From Cacconaster sp045642485 (GTDB taxonomy: Bacteria; Bacteroidota; Bacteroidia; Bacteroidales; UBA932), in the NCBI GenBank assembly GCA_045642485.1, contig JAZUIV010000026.1, forward strand, positions 1 to 6,798: a stretch of 6,798 nt of DNA, written 5' to 3'. Below, piece after piece: positions 1 to 5,990 of the stretch (position 1 is its first letter; each line of letters starts with the position of its first letter). The notes beneath the pieces were generated by a model. It was not told the DNA's origin. It did no database searches and saw only the letters and a program-made list of their open reading frames with translations. Both the position numbers and the translations under genes were made by a program.

Positions 1-719
1 AAGCGCGTCGTACCGATAATATCCTTGAAATATTTCTCAGGATCGAACGAAGGATCTTCAATAAAGACAGCATCTGTATTTTCATTCAATGCTTGAATTC
101 TGTCCAGTGCGAGAACTTTAATATAATTCTCGGAATCCGTCCTGCCAAGAACGAACCACCTGTTGCGGTGTTCCTTAAGAACATATGGAGACAAGTGGAA
201 TTCCGATACGTTTTTGGAACTGAAGGCGTGGTATTTGATATCCATGACCGTCTTTTTTCGTATGGCATCATACAAGGTGGTAATATGCTCTATCCCTAGC
301 AGCTGTTCGTTTCCTTCAAGGAAAATGACCTTTTGAGAAGGTGCACTGATTGAGTTAACCCTATCCTCCAGCTTCCCTACAATTTCCTGTATGCCGTTCA
401 AATCTTTAAACAGAGAAAACTGCTTTATGGTCAGCATTGCGTCGTGAAGAGTTGTTATCTCATTCGGCAACAGGGTGCTATTGAACAAAGAGGCATCAGG
501 GTCTCTGTACCTATAGAATTTCCTCTCATACACTTCAATTTCGTTATATTCATCAAGAAACTGAAGGTCATATTGAATAGTTCTTCTTGAAGGATAAATT
601 TCTTTTGTATCATCCCATACGCGTTCTTGGAGGTCTGATAATGTATATTTCCGATATGGATTGCTCAGGCAACTGTCAAGAATCTTGTACCTGGAAAACG
701 CCTGTTTGTTTAATGACAT
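1..719 (-). CDS. WYL-domain transcriptional regulator (3' end outside window)
   Basis: The minus strand is open from an ATG at 719 to the left edge, giving 239 residues without a stop. The N-terminus is a winged-helix DNA-binding segment (about residues 10-70) with the recognition-helix-like stretch SRRTIQYDLQFL (44-55). Residues about 143-210 match a WYL domain; RWFVLG at 187-192 stands where the family has its WYL-like motif. WYL proteins are usually one-component regulators that bind a nucleic acid or small ligand. Family members are roughly 300 residues or more, so the C-terminal WCX-like part is probably off the window. An in-frame ATG at 740 would add seven residues; I prefer 719 because MSLNKQAFSRYK resembles the usual start of Bacteroidales WYL proteins. 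The gene diverges from the sigma factor at 824, so the two may share control. Family assignment is confident; the target genes are unknown. Confidence 0.88.
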   Translation of the reverse strand, partial: MSLNKQAFSRYKILDSCLSNPYRKYTLSDLQERVWDDTKEIYPSRRTIQYDLQFLDEYNEIEVYERKFYRYRDPDASLFNSTLLPNEITTLHDAMLTIKQFSLFKDLNGIQEIVGKLEDRVNSISAPSQKVIFLEGNEQLLGIEHITTLYDAIRKKTVMDIKYHAFSSKNVSEFHLSPYVLKEHRNRWFVLGRTDSENYIKVLALDRIQALNENTDAVFIEDPSFDPEKYFKDIIGTTR

Positions 720-766
720 GATTGGAACTGATTTTTTCATTAAAAATACATTATTTTTTCTTGCAA

Positions 767-781
767 CGCAAATAGCTTGCG
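767..781. promoter_or_regulatory. Small inverted repeat in divergent intergenic region (possible operator)
   Basis: Between the divergent WYL and sigma-factor genes lies CGCAA-ATAGC-TTGCG, an exact 5-bp inverted repeat with a 5-nt spacer. A TTGC half-site just upstream (761-764) adds a third related element. The location suits an operator for the WYL protein or an overlapping promoter, but the arms are short and could be chance. I found no full TAnnTTTG promoter for either gene; the closest on the plus strand is TTCTTTTG (793-800), without a properly spaced upstream TTG. Confidence 0.3.
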
Positions 782-823
782 CATACTCTATATTCTTTTG
801 TGTCAAATCAATAGATTATCACT

Positions 824-1369
824 ATGGAGACCAAGGAATGGGAGCATATTTTCAACATCGTTGTCGAGAAGTCTTTAAATGTTTATCATAGATATCCTCC
901 ACGCTCTTTTGTATATGAGATTGACGATCTTGTCAGCGAGAGTGCAACTTCAGTATTTTGCAAATGGGAGCAATTTTCTTCATCAAAAGGAGATTTGGGA
1001 GGATGGATATACAGAATAGTAAAAAATAAATGGGTTGATATGAACAGGTCTATCCACAATTCAAGTAGTCGTGTTGACCTTTTCGACTTGATTTCTAACA
1101 AGGAATCTTTATTCCTGTCATACGATGCTATTGAAAGCTCCGAAGGATGCGAGCAAATAATGGAAACTATATATGGTCTCACCAACGAGTTGCAGAGAAC
1201 ATCATTGTTGTTGTCTATTATCGGATACGACAATAAAGAAATTGCAAGGATTACAGGTCGGAAATATGAGGACGTTACTCTTGCAATCTGCCGAGCCAAA
1301 AAAAAAGTGCGTATAAAACTGACTTCCATAGATAATACGAATGACGTATCATCTACGAAGAAATATTGA
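824..1369 (+). CDS. ECF-like RNA polymerase sigma-70 family factor
   Basis: The 181-residue protein has the two-domain layout of an extracytoplasmic-function sigma factor. Region 2 lies at about residues 25-75 and includes DDLVSESATSVF (core-polymerase binding) and GWIYRIVKNKWVDMNR (-10 recognition and melting). Region 4 lies at about residues 118-168, with the helix-turn-helix NKEIARITGRKYEDVTLAICRAKKKVR. The length is typical for the class. Such factors direct RNA polymerase to a small regulon, and in Bacteroidota are often followed by a FecR-type anti-sigma gene and a TonB-dependent receptor. Neither is present here: the next intact gene is on the opposite strand. Its partner or input is therefore unknown; the divergent WYL regulator is the obvious candidate by position. 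The start ATG at 824 gives the full region 2 and has no strong Shine-Dalgarno, as is usual in this phylum. Confidence 0.85.
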   Translation: METKEWEHIFNIVVEKSLNVYHRYPPRSFVYEIDDLVSESATSVFCKWEQFSSSKGDLGGWIYRIVKNKWVDMNRSIHNSSSRVDLFDLISNKESLFLSYDAIESSEGCEQIMETIYGLTNELQRTSLLLSIIGYDNKEIARITGRKYEDVTLAICRAKKKVRIKLTSIDNTNDVSSTKKY

Positions 1370-1588
1370 TAGATATTTCAGTGAACCTTGAATATTAAGA
1401 CCGGATGGGTTTGTGAAACACAATTAGGATTTCGGTTATTATCTTCTTAACTCAAACTTCGCAATTTGCTCTTGGAGAAGATAGCGGGAAAAAGAAAGTG
1501 CTTGACCTTTCTAAGATACTAAGGCATAGTATTACTCAAAACAGTTAGTAGCGCGTCAAAATTAATCGTATGGATGAATGAATCCAGA
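1370..1588. other. Intergenic region between sigma factor and aldehyde dehydrogenase
   Basis: This convergent gap separates the plus-strand sigma factor from the minus-strand dehydrogenase operon. Besides the possible broken reading frame (1413-1548) it contains one hairpin: ATACTA at 1516-1521 and TAGTAT at 1527-1532, with a 5-nt loop. No U-tract follows on either strand, so I do not call it an intrinsic terminator. Nothing else is supported. Confidence 0.5.
1413..1548 (+). pseudogene. Possible frameshifted small secreted-protein gene
   Basis: Downstream of the sigma factor an open frame runs from 1417 to a TAG at 1546-1548 with no conventional start codon. Its translation has a hydrophobic segment (RISVIIFLTQTSQFALG) followed by a charged tail (EDSGKKKVLDLSKILRHS), the shape of a signal peptide and short mature part. 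A GTG at 1413 in another frame reads VKHN and stops at TAG 1425-1427. Removing one T at 1424/1425 would join the two as a start of the form VKHN-RISVIIF, a textbook n-region plus h-region. This suggests a broken small gene or the leftover 5' end of a larger exported protein. It could also be chance in AT-rich DNA. I do not recognise a family. Confidence 0.25.
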
Positions 1589-2998
1589 TTATTTTTCCAG
1601 AAGGCGGAGTAACGGCAGAATTTTCTTCTCCCGGTATGGATGTTCTCTCAAAGACAGATTAAGGCGTGTACTGCCTTTCAGGACAGTTGATGCGTGGGTG
1701 AATTCTCTGAATCCCCATTCTCCGTGATAAGCGCCCATCCCGGAATGGCCCACTCCTCCGAAAGGCACGCCTTTCACCATCATATGCACGCACACCTCGT
1801 TGATGCAGCCGCCACCGTACTGAACTGATCGCATCACACGCTCGGCCCATCTGATATTTTTCGTGAAAAGATACATTGCCAGCGGATGTTCCCTGTTTTC
1901 AATGACATCGAGAATAGCATCTACTTCACCGTCCTTGAACGGAACAACCGGAAGCAGCGGGCAGAAGAGTTCACTACAGACAATATCTTCATCGGCGCCG
2001 ACCGGATAGATTATTGTCGGGGTATATCGCTGTTCGGCGGCATTGCCCCGACCTCCGAAAACGATGCGGTCGCGGTATGCGTCGGCAAGGGATGAGCATT
2101 TCTGGTACGCCTGCGGCGTGATGAGTTTCGGATATTCCGCATTATCCTGCGCATTCTCCCCGATTTGCCGTACGAACTCGCTCTTGAGTGCATCGAGGAA
2201 CTCGGGGGCAATTTCCTCCGCCACTGCCACCTGATTGATGTTGATGCATATCTGGCCCGCATTGCAAAGCTTGAAAAAAGCAATCTTACGCGCCGCATCG
2301 CGGATGTCAGCATCCTTGCGGACAATGCACCAGTTGCCCGTCTCTCCTCCCAATTCAAGAGCGACGGGCGTCAAGTTCTCCGCCGCCTTTGCAAGGACGT
2401 GCTTGCCCACTTTCGGAGATCCCGTGTAGAAAATCTTGTCCCATCTGCAATCCAGACACATATCGGCGACATCGTGTCCGCCGTCTATCAGGGTGACGAA
2501 TTCCGGAGGGAATACCTCTGCAATGAACTTCTTCATTGTCGCCGTACAATTAGCGGACTTGGCACTTGATTTTATCACAACGGTGTTTCCCCCGCAGATG
2601 CTGGCTGCAACCACTCCTAAAGTCAGAAGAATCGGGAAATTGAAAGGGCTTATCACCAGCGTAACTCCGTAGGGCATCTTGTAGACCTTAGTGGTAATAC
2701 TCGGAAAACACATCAAACCGCTAAAATGTCTCTCGGGCTTGGACCACTTGCGAAGACCACGAAGCATCTCATTAATTTCCACCACGATGGGGCCGATGTC
2801 ACAAAGGTAGGCTTCCGTTGCACTGCGTCCCAGGTCTTTATGCAATGATTCTTCGAAATCCTTTTCGTGGGCAATGACGGCATCGCGAAGTGTACGCAAC
2901 TGCTTGAGTCTCCATTTTACGTCCAGAGTAGTGCCCGTACGGAAGAATGTTCTTTGTTTTTCGACGATGCCTTGAATGTCGGGAGTGGAGTATGGCAT
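1589..2998 (-). CDS. NAD(P)-dependent aldehyde dehydrogenase, class 3-like
   Basis: A 469-residue member of the aldehyde dehydrogenase superfamily, oxidising an aldehyde to the carboxylic acid with NAD(P)+. It is short and lacks the N-terminal extension of ALDH1/2 types, as in class 3 enzymes. Visible motifs are PYGVTLVISPFNFP (109-122, oxyanion-hole Asn120), TVVIKSS (139-145, cofactor Lys143), FYTGSPKVGK (190-199), LELGG (214-218, catalytic Glu215), NAGQIC (246-251, nucleophile Cys251), SELFCPLLPV (342-351, Glu343) and PFGGVGHSGMGAYHG (412-426). All core catalytic residues are present. Two differences stand out: Glu219 where LELGG is usually followed by Lys, and Ala146 where the Lys-Pro-Ser-Glu type cofactor motif has Glu. 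The start at 2998 is one base after the alcohol dehydrogenase stop (TGA-T-ATG), which points to translational coupling. An upstream in-frame start at 3091 would overlap the previous gene by 92 bases and add residues unlike the family. The substrate is unknown. Confidence 0.92.
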   Translation of the reverse strand: MPYSTPDIQGIVEKQRTFFRTGTTLDVKWRLKQLRTLRDAVIAHEKDFEESLHKDLGRSATEAYLCDIGPIVVEINEMLRGLRKWSKPERHFSGLMCFPSITTKVYKMPYGVTLVISPFNFPILLTLGVVAASICGGNTVVIKSSAKSANCTATMKKFIAEVFPPEFVTLIDGGHDVADMCLDCRWDKIFYTGSPKVGKHVLAKAAENLTPVALELGGETGNWCIVRKDADIRDAARKIAFFKLCNAGQICININQVAVAEEIAPEFLDALKSEFVRQIGENAQDNAEYPKLITPQAYQKCSSLADAYRDRIVFGGRGNAAEQRYTPTIIYPVGADEDIVCSELFCPLLPVVPFKDGEVDAILDVIENREHPLAMYLFTKNIRWAERVMRSVQYGGGCINEVCVHMMVKGVPFGGVGHSGMGAYHGEWGFREFTHASTVLKGSTRLNLSLREHPYREKKILPLLRLLEK

Positions 2999-2999
2999 A

Positions 3000-4187
3000 T
3001 CAGTACAATTTTTTGATTTCAGAAAGTATACATATGATTTGCTTGCGCTTGAACGCAACAGGTGCTGAATAATTGATGGAATCTTTTGCAATGGCCACTG
3101 AAAGTGCCTTAAAATCCGCTGGGTCTATAGCTTGAGCGTCAAGTTTCAGATCGCAGCGGGAAATCAGGGTGTCCAGAGCATCGAACAGGGAATCCACGCC
3201 GCTAAAGGAGCAGAAATTCGCCAGAGCCGTCAATTGCTCCTCGCAAGACTCACGCTGAGAGCGCATTATCGGAAGGAGGCACATCGCGATGGCCTCGCCG
3301 TGAGGGATGTGGTATCTTGCTCCTATCGAATGCGCGAAAGCGTGAACATAGCCGGCCAACTGTTTGTTGATGGCATTGCCCCCCAGATTGGCAGCAAGAC
3401 ACATCGCAGCTCTTGCATCGATGTTCTCCGGATGTTCTTTCAACAGAGGCAGATTCTCAAGAACAAGGCGCACGCACTGCCTGCTCTTCTCGAAGTCGGT
3501 CTGTGAACTGCTGACATCAGCGACAGCCCCTTCGAGACCGTGGCTTAGTGCGTCAATCCCGCAGGATGCAGTAATCCTCCAGGGCGCCTTCACAGTCAAT
3601 TCGCTGTCAAGCAGCACCGTGCGGACGTCAAGCCCCACTATCACCGAAGCGAATTTGCTTCCGTTTTTTTGCGAGATAACAGCCCCAACCGTCATCTCCG
3701 CGCCGGTTCCAGCCGTGCTCGGTATTGCAATCACGGGCAAGGTCTTGCCAGGCACAATGAGGAATTTCTGGAGAAGCAGGTCAACAGGCATATACTTCAG
3801 ACGGCACCCTGCGGCAATCATCTTGCCGGTATCCATCACGGATCCCCCACCGAGGGAGATGATGCACTTGGCCTCGTTTTTCAAAGCCATCGACCGTCCC
3901 GCTTCAATATATTCAAGCTTAGGCTCTGAGTTTATCTCATCGTAAATCTCGTATCGGATTCCTTCATCGCTGAGTGATTTTTCAATTGATTCCAGATATC
4001 CAAGGTTCGTAAGAATCTTGTCTGTCAGAATCAGCACGGTATCAAAGCTCTGTTCCTTACATATCCCGCCGATCTGCCCGCGACACCCGAAGCCCTCAAT
4101 TATGGTCGGTTCCGGTATGGGAACCGTCTTCATCACCTTTCCCGGCAATTTCCTTATAGCTTTCCGTGTAAGATACATATTCTCCAT
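3000..4187 (-). CDS. Iron-containing (group III) alcohol dehydrogenase
   Basis: The 395-residue protein belongs to the Fe-dependent alcohol dehydrogenase family, which interconverts alcohols and aldehydes with NAD(P)H and a divalent metal. The nucleotide-binding half carries GGGSVMDTGK (113-122) and IPSTAGTGAEMT (155-166). The metal site is complete: Asp212 and His216 in GIDALSHG, His282 and His296 in VHAFAHSIGARYHIPHGEA, with the usual catalytic-site His286 between them. The length is typical. It is the first gene of a two-gene operon whose second gene is an aldehyde dehydrogenase, so the pair probably handles one alcohol/aldehyde/acid series, either as a fermentative electron sink or for aldehyde detoxification. 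A promoter lies immediately upstream. Met1 (4187) and Met4 (4178) are both possible starts. Since transcription should begin at about 4185-4187, either Met1 is used on a leaderless mRNA or Met4 follows a leader of a few bases. Confidence 0.93.
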   Translation of the reverse strand: MENMYLTRKAIRKLPGKVMKTVPIPEPTIIEGFGCRGQIGGICKEQSFDTVLILTDKILTNLGYLESIEKSLSDEGIRYEIYDEINSEPKLEYIEAGRSMALKNEAKCIISLGGGSVMDTGKMIAAGCRLKYMPVDLLLQKFLIVPGKTLPVIAIPSTAGTGAEMTVGAVISQKNGSKFASVIVGLDVRTVLLDSELTVKAPWRITASCGIDALSHGLEGAVADVSSSQTDFEKSRQCVRLVLENLPLLKEHPENIDARAAMCLAANLGGNAINKQLAGYVHAFAHSIGARYHIPHGEAIAMCLLPIMRSQRESCEEQLTALANFCSFSGVDSLFDALDTLISRCDLKLDAQAIDPADFKALSVAIAKDSINYSAPVAFKRKQIICILSEIKKLY

Positions 4188-4191
4188 AATG

Positions 4192-4223
4192 CAAATATAA
4201 CATACATACGAGTGATGAGCAAA
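4192..4223 (-). promoter_or_regulatory. Bacteroidota-type sigma-ABfr promoter for the alcohol/aldehyde dehydrogenase operon
   Basis: Reading the minus strand, TTTG (4223-4220) is followed by a 20-nt spacer and TATATTTG (4199-4192). This fits the -33 TTTG and -7 TAnnTTTG consensus of Bacteroides housekeeping promoters exactly, in sequence and spacing. The -7 box ends only four bases before the ATG at 4187. Initiation a few bases past the box would fall on or next to the start codon. The -33 element lies just past the stop codon (4229-4227) of the upstream minus-strand ORF. Confidence 0.75.
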
Positions 4224-4226
4224 TAA

Positions 4227-4538
4227 TCAGTTGACACTATCCGAATAGTTGGTTATCGTATCTGTGACGGCGAAGTCGTATTCCGGATATCGGAAAATTG
4301 ATGCGCGAGGTTCGGTTTCTGAAGATGTATATTCCCATATCGATGAATATTCGTCGGCATTCTCTCCAATCATGTCAAGTTGCCGCAGATACGAAGCCAC
4401 GGACTTATTTTCAAGAATATACACCCTGCCTATCCTTTCTATGATAGGGCTGTGTTTTCTTGTGCCGTCGTGGTCAAAGCACAGGACACGACGTCCATCT
4501 GGTATGAACCCCGAAAGTTGAACACAAAACTTAGGGGT
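4227..4538 (-). CDS. Unrecognised ORF, possibly 5'-truncated
   Basis: The minus-strand frame is open from just after a TGA at 4541-4539 to a TGA at 4229-4227, about 103 codons. It has no ATG near its beginning; the first usual start is a GTG at 4424, giving 65 residues. The translation looks protein-like: GFIPDGRRVLCFDHDGTRK, then ERIGRVYILENKSVASYLRQ, then an acidic C-terminal part ending in TNYSDSVN. No signal peptide, membrane span or known motif is seen, and I do not recognise a family. Its 5' end lies inside the inverted repeat at 4505-4541, which suggests that the repeat or a deletion removed the true start. The promoter of the next operon begins right after its stop. It may be a decayed gene remnant, or a small GTG-started gene; the opposite-strand frame at 4249-4521 looks less protein-like. 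Confidence 0.4.
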   Translation of the reverse strand, partial: TPKFCVQLSGFIPDGRRVLCFDHDGTRKHSPIIERIGRVYILENKSVASYLRQLDMIGENADEYSSIWEYTSSETEPRASIFRYPEYDFAVTDTITNYSDSVN

Positions 4539-4541
4539 TCA
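4505..4541. repeat. Strong inverted repeat / hairpin
   Basis: TGAACCCC (4505-4512) and GGGGTTCA (4534-4541) are exact 8-bp arms. Inside them AAGTT (4515-4519) pairs with AACTT (4528-4532), separated from the outer stem by a 2x1 internal loop and enclosing an 8-nt loop. There is no U-tract on either side, so an intrinsic terminator is unlikely. The 5' limit of the adjacent minus-strand ORF falls within it, consistent with a mobile-element end, an excision scar or a small palindromic repeat. Its identity is not established. Confidence 0.6.
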
Positions 4542-4815
4542 ATATGAAGCAAATATGGAAAAACCGCCAAACCATATTCGTTGTATGGTATAGGTTGTTT
4601 GAGCCAGGATGATGTAAGAAAAAGAATGGGTATAAAAAAAAGATGGCCAACGTTGACTTTGCGGACACTCCTACCGGAGGCGGTACTTTCACGAAAGGCG
4701 CGGCGTATGCATCTCCGAGAGTCTCGGACAGAACAAGTCTGCCTCCCTTTATGGCAGCAATCTGGCAGATATTGGATTCTGTTTCTTTCATTTGCGCAAT
4801 GTGAAATACCATAAA
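4542..4815. other. Gene-poor region with broken plus-strand frames and short palindromes
   Basis: No intact gene is convincing here. Three short plus-strand pieces occur in different frames: an ATG at 4544 giving 22 residues (MKQIWKNRQTIF...), an ATG at 4644 giving 53 residues with DTPTGGGTFTKGAAYASP, and an overlapping frame ending in LYGSNLADIGFCFFHLRN. The last piece loosely recalls the C-terminal IGFR-type ending of formylglycine-generating-enzyme-like (SUMF1) proteins, so this could be a frameshifted remnant; that is a guess. Short palindromes are AATATGG/CCATATT (4552-4558 with 4572-4578), ACCATA/TATGGT (4571-4576 with 4584-4589), and TCCGAGA/TCTCGGA around a single G (4714-4728). The first two are mutually exclusive as RNA stems. 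Confidence 0.3.
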
Positions 4816-5463
4816 TTACCCGTTAGGGTTCATTGTGCAGTCATCAACGATCTGCCCTTCCTGGTGCTTTTTCTCTTTTGGTGGGAAAGTGGCGTCGAAT
4901 TCGTTGAATGCGTCAGGGTTCTCGAATGCGATGTAATAACCCTTCGGGGTATGATATTTACCCTCAACTCCGTCCAGATACCTCGGGATCAGTTCCTGGG
5001 CGAGGAAATACGGCACTTCCGACTCCTTCGGCTCCGCGTGATAATGTATGTTCAGCGAACTGGCAAGGACAAATCCAGCGTGCTTGTAGAATTCAATATT
5101 GCCTTCCATACATAATACTCCTATCCCCATTTCGCGAGCCTTCTCAATCGAATAGTCCAGCAATTTGAGGCCATATCCCTTTCGTTTATAGTCAGGATGA
5201 ATGCTGATCGGACCGAATGTCCACGCTGGCATCGCGCTGCCATCTTCGCGGATTATCTCTGCCTTGGAATACATCACGTGGCCGATAATCCTGCCGTCTT
5301 CCTCCATCACGAAGTCCAGTTCCGGGATGAAATCGGGATTGCTGCGGTAATGGTGCAGCACGAAATGTTCAACGCATCCCGGCGCATAGACGTTCCAGAA
5401 TGCTTCGCGGGTCAGTTCTTCGACCTCGCGGTAATCTTCGGGCTTTTCAAGTCTGATGTTCAT
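4816..5463 (-). CDS. GNAT N-acetyltransferase, YhbS-like
   Basis: The 215-residue protein carries a GNAT acetyl-CoA-dependent acetyltransferase domain in its first 135 residues or so. Motif A spans TFGPISIHPDYKRKGYG (82-98), where KRKGYG fits the acetyl-CoA pyrophosphate-binding (Q/R)xxGxG/A loop with a Lys in the first place. FYKHAGF (125-131) is the motif B region. The C-terminal extension (about 140-215, with PYFLAQELIPRYLDG and a YHTPKGYY segment) matches a well-populated YhbS-like (COG3153) subfamily that, from memory, is common in Firmicutes as well as Bacteroidota. The substrate is unknown and it is probably cytosolic. It is the last gene of a four-gene run and overlaps the preceding acetyltransferase by 4 nt (ATGA), so translation is likely coupled. 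The last residues (VDDCTMNPNG) appear to be a short extra tail. No clear terminator follows. Confidence 0.88.
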   Translation of the reverse strand: MNIRLEKPEDYREVEELTREAFWNVYAPGCVEHFVLHHYRSNPDFIPELDFVMEEDGRIIGHVMYSKAEIIREDGSAMPAWTFGPISIHPDYKRKGYGLKLLDYSIEKAREMGIGVLCMEGNIEFYKHAGFVLASSLNIHYHAEPKESEVPYFLAQELIPRYLDGVEGKYHTPKGYYIAFENPDAFNEFDATFPPKEKKHQEGQIVDDCTMNPNG

Positions 5464-5981
5464 ATTGCGTAATCAAGTCTCATTACTCTTACAGGTTTGT
5501 CGCCACCGATTTCCAGACCGGGGCATAGCGTTTCCTTGCCTGTATCGACGAACCCGCATTTCTCCATAACCCTGCCGGAGGCTGGATTATCAGGGAAATA
5601 GTCACTCCAGAGGACGGAAAAACCTTTTATGTTGAAGCAATAGTCAATGACTGCCTGCAACGCCTCCGTGCAGATGCCTTGATTCCAATAAGGCTTGGCT
5701 ATCCAGTAGCCGATCTCGCACTGATCTTCTTCAATATCAAGGTTCGAGCTTCCGGCAGGCAGATACCCGATGCTGCCAATCACCTCCGAAGTCTCCTTTA
5801 GCACGACAGCCCACATACCTTCGCCGCTGAAGACGGTCCGTATGATTTCAAGGCTTTCCACCACCGACTTATGTGGCGGCCAGCCTGCCCGCGGCCCCAC
5901 ATCCGGGTCTGATGCGTATTTGAACAGCATCTCGGCGTCCGATTCGCGCCAGGGCCTCAGATTCAGTCTTTTCGTTTCCAT
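5460..5981 (-). CDS. RimJ/RimL-like GNAT N-acetyltransferase
   Basis: A 173-residue acetyltransferase of the Acetyltransf_3 (RimJ/RimL, ribosomal-protein-alanine acetyltransferase-like) type. The opening METKRLNLRPWRESDAEMLF is the classic start of this family. The acetyl-CoA site is EIGYWIAKPYWNQGICTEA (89-107), where WNQGICTEA stands for the usual WGKGYATEA. NPASGRVMEKCGF (132-144) is the conserved motif B. Despite the name, most family members do not act on ribosomal proteins, so a small-molecule or protein amine substrate is equally likely. It starts 9 nt after the DUF2867 stop codon and ends in a 4-nt overlap with the next acetyltransferase, so the two probably belong to one transcript. 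No anomaly is seen in the conserved residues. Confidence 0.9.
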   Translation of the reverse strand: METKRLNLRPWRESDAEMLFKYASDPDVGPRAGWPPHKSVVESLEIIRTVFSGEGMWAVVLKETSEVIGSIGYLPAGSSNLDIEEDQCEIGYWIAKPYWNQGICTEALQAVIDYCFNIKGFSVLWSDYFPDNPASGRVMEKCGFVDTGKETLCPGLEIGGDKPVRVMRLDYAI

Positions 5982-5990
5982 AATATATGT

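Noticed and set aside
741..823. Consensus promoter for the sigma factor or WYL gene
   Set aside because: Only a 7-of-8 match (TTCTTTTG) was found on the plus strand and no -33 element at the required distance; nothing better on the minus strand.
886..1329. 147-residue minus-strand frame opposite the sigma factor
   Set aside because: It is a shadow of the sigma-factor gene, which has clear region 2 and region 4 motifs; the antisense translation shows no recognisable domain.
1589..3091. Longer aldehyde dehydrogenase start at 3091
   Set aside because: It would overlap the alcohol dehydrogenase gene by 92 bases and add 31 residues that do not resemble the family; the ATG at 2998 lies one base after the upstream stop and gives the usual length.
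3364..3945. 193-residue plus-strand frame opposite the alcohol dehydrogenase
   Set aside because: Its residues are low-quality (rich in Ser, Arg, Pro, Ala) and it mirrors a well-conserved gene.
4505..4541. Intrinsic terminator call for the hairpin
   Set aside because: No U-tract follows the stem on either strand, and the outer stem is interrupted by an internal loop.
4552..4589. Riboswitch-like pair of mutually exclusive stems
   Set aside because: The stems are only 6-7 bp, AT-rich, and no intact gene follows on the plus strand, so chance is the better explanation.
4792..5115. Plus-strand frame with repeated Val/Leu/Phe over the acetyltransferase 3' end
   Set aside because: Almost all of it is antisense to the YhbS-like acetyltransferase; only its first bases lie in the unexplained region.
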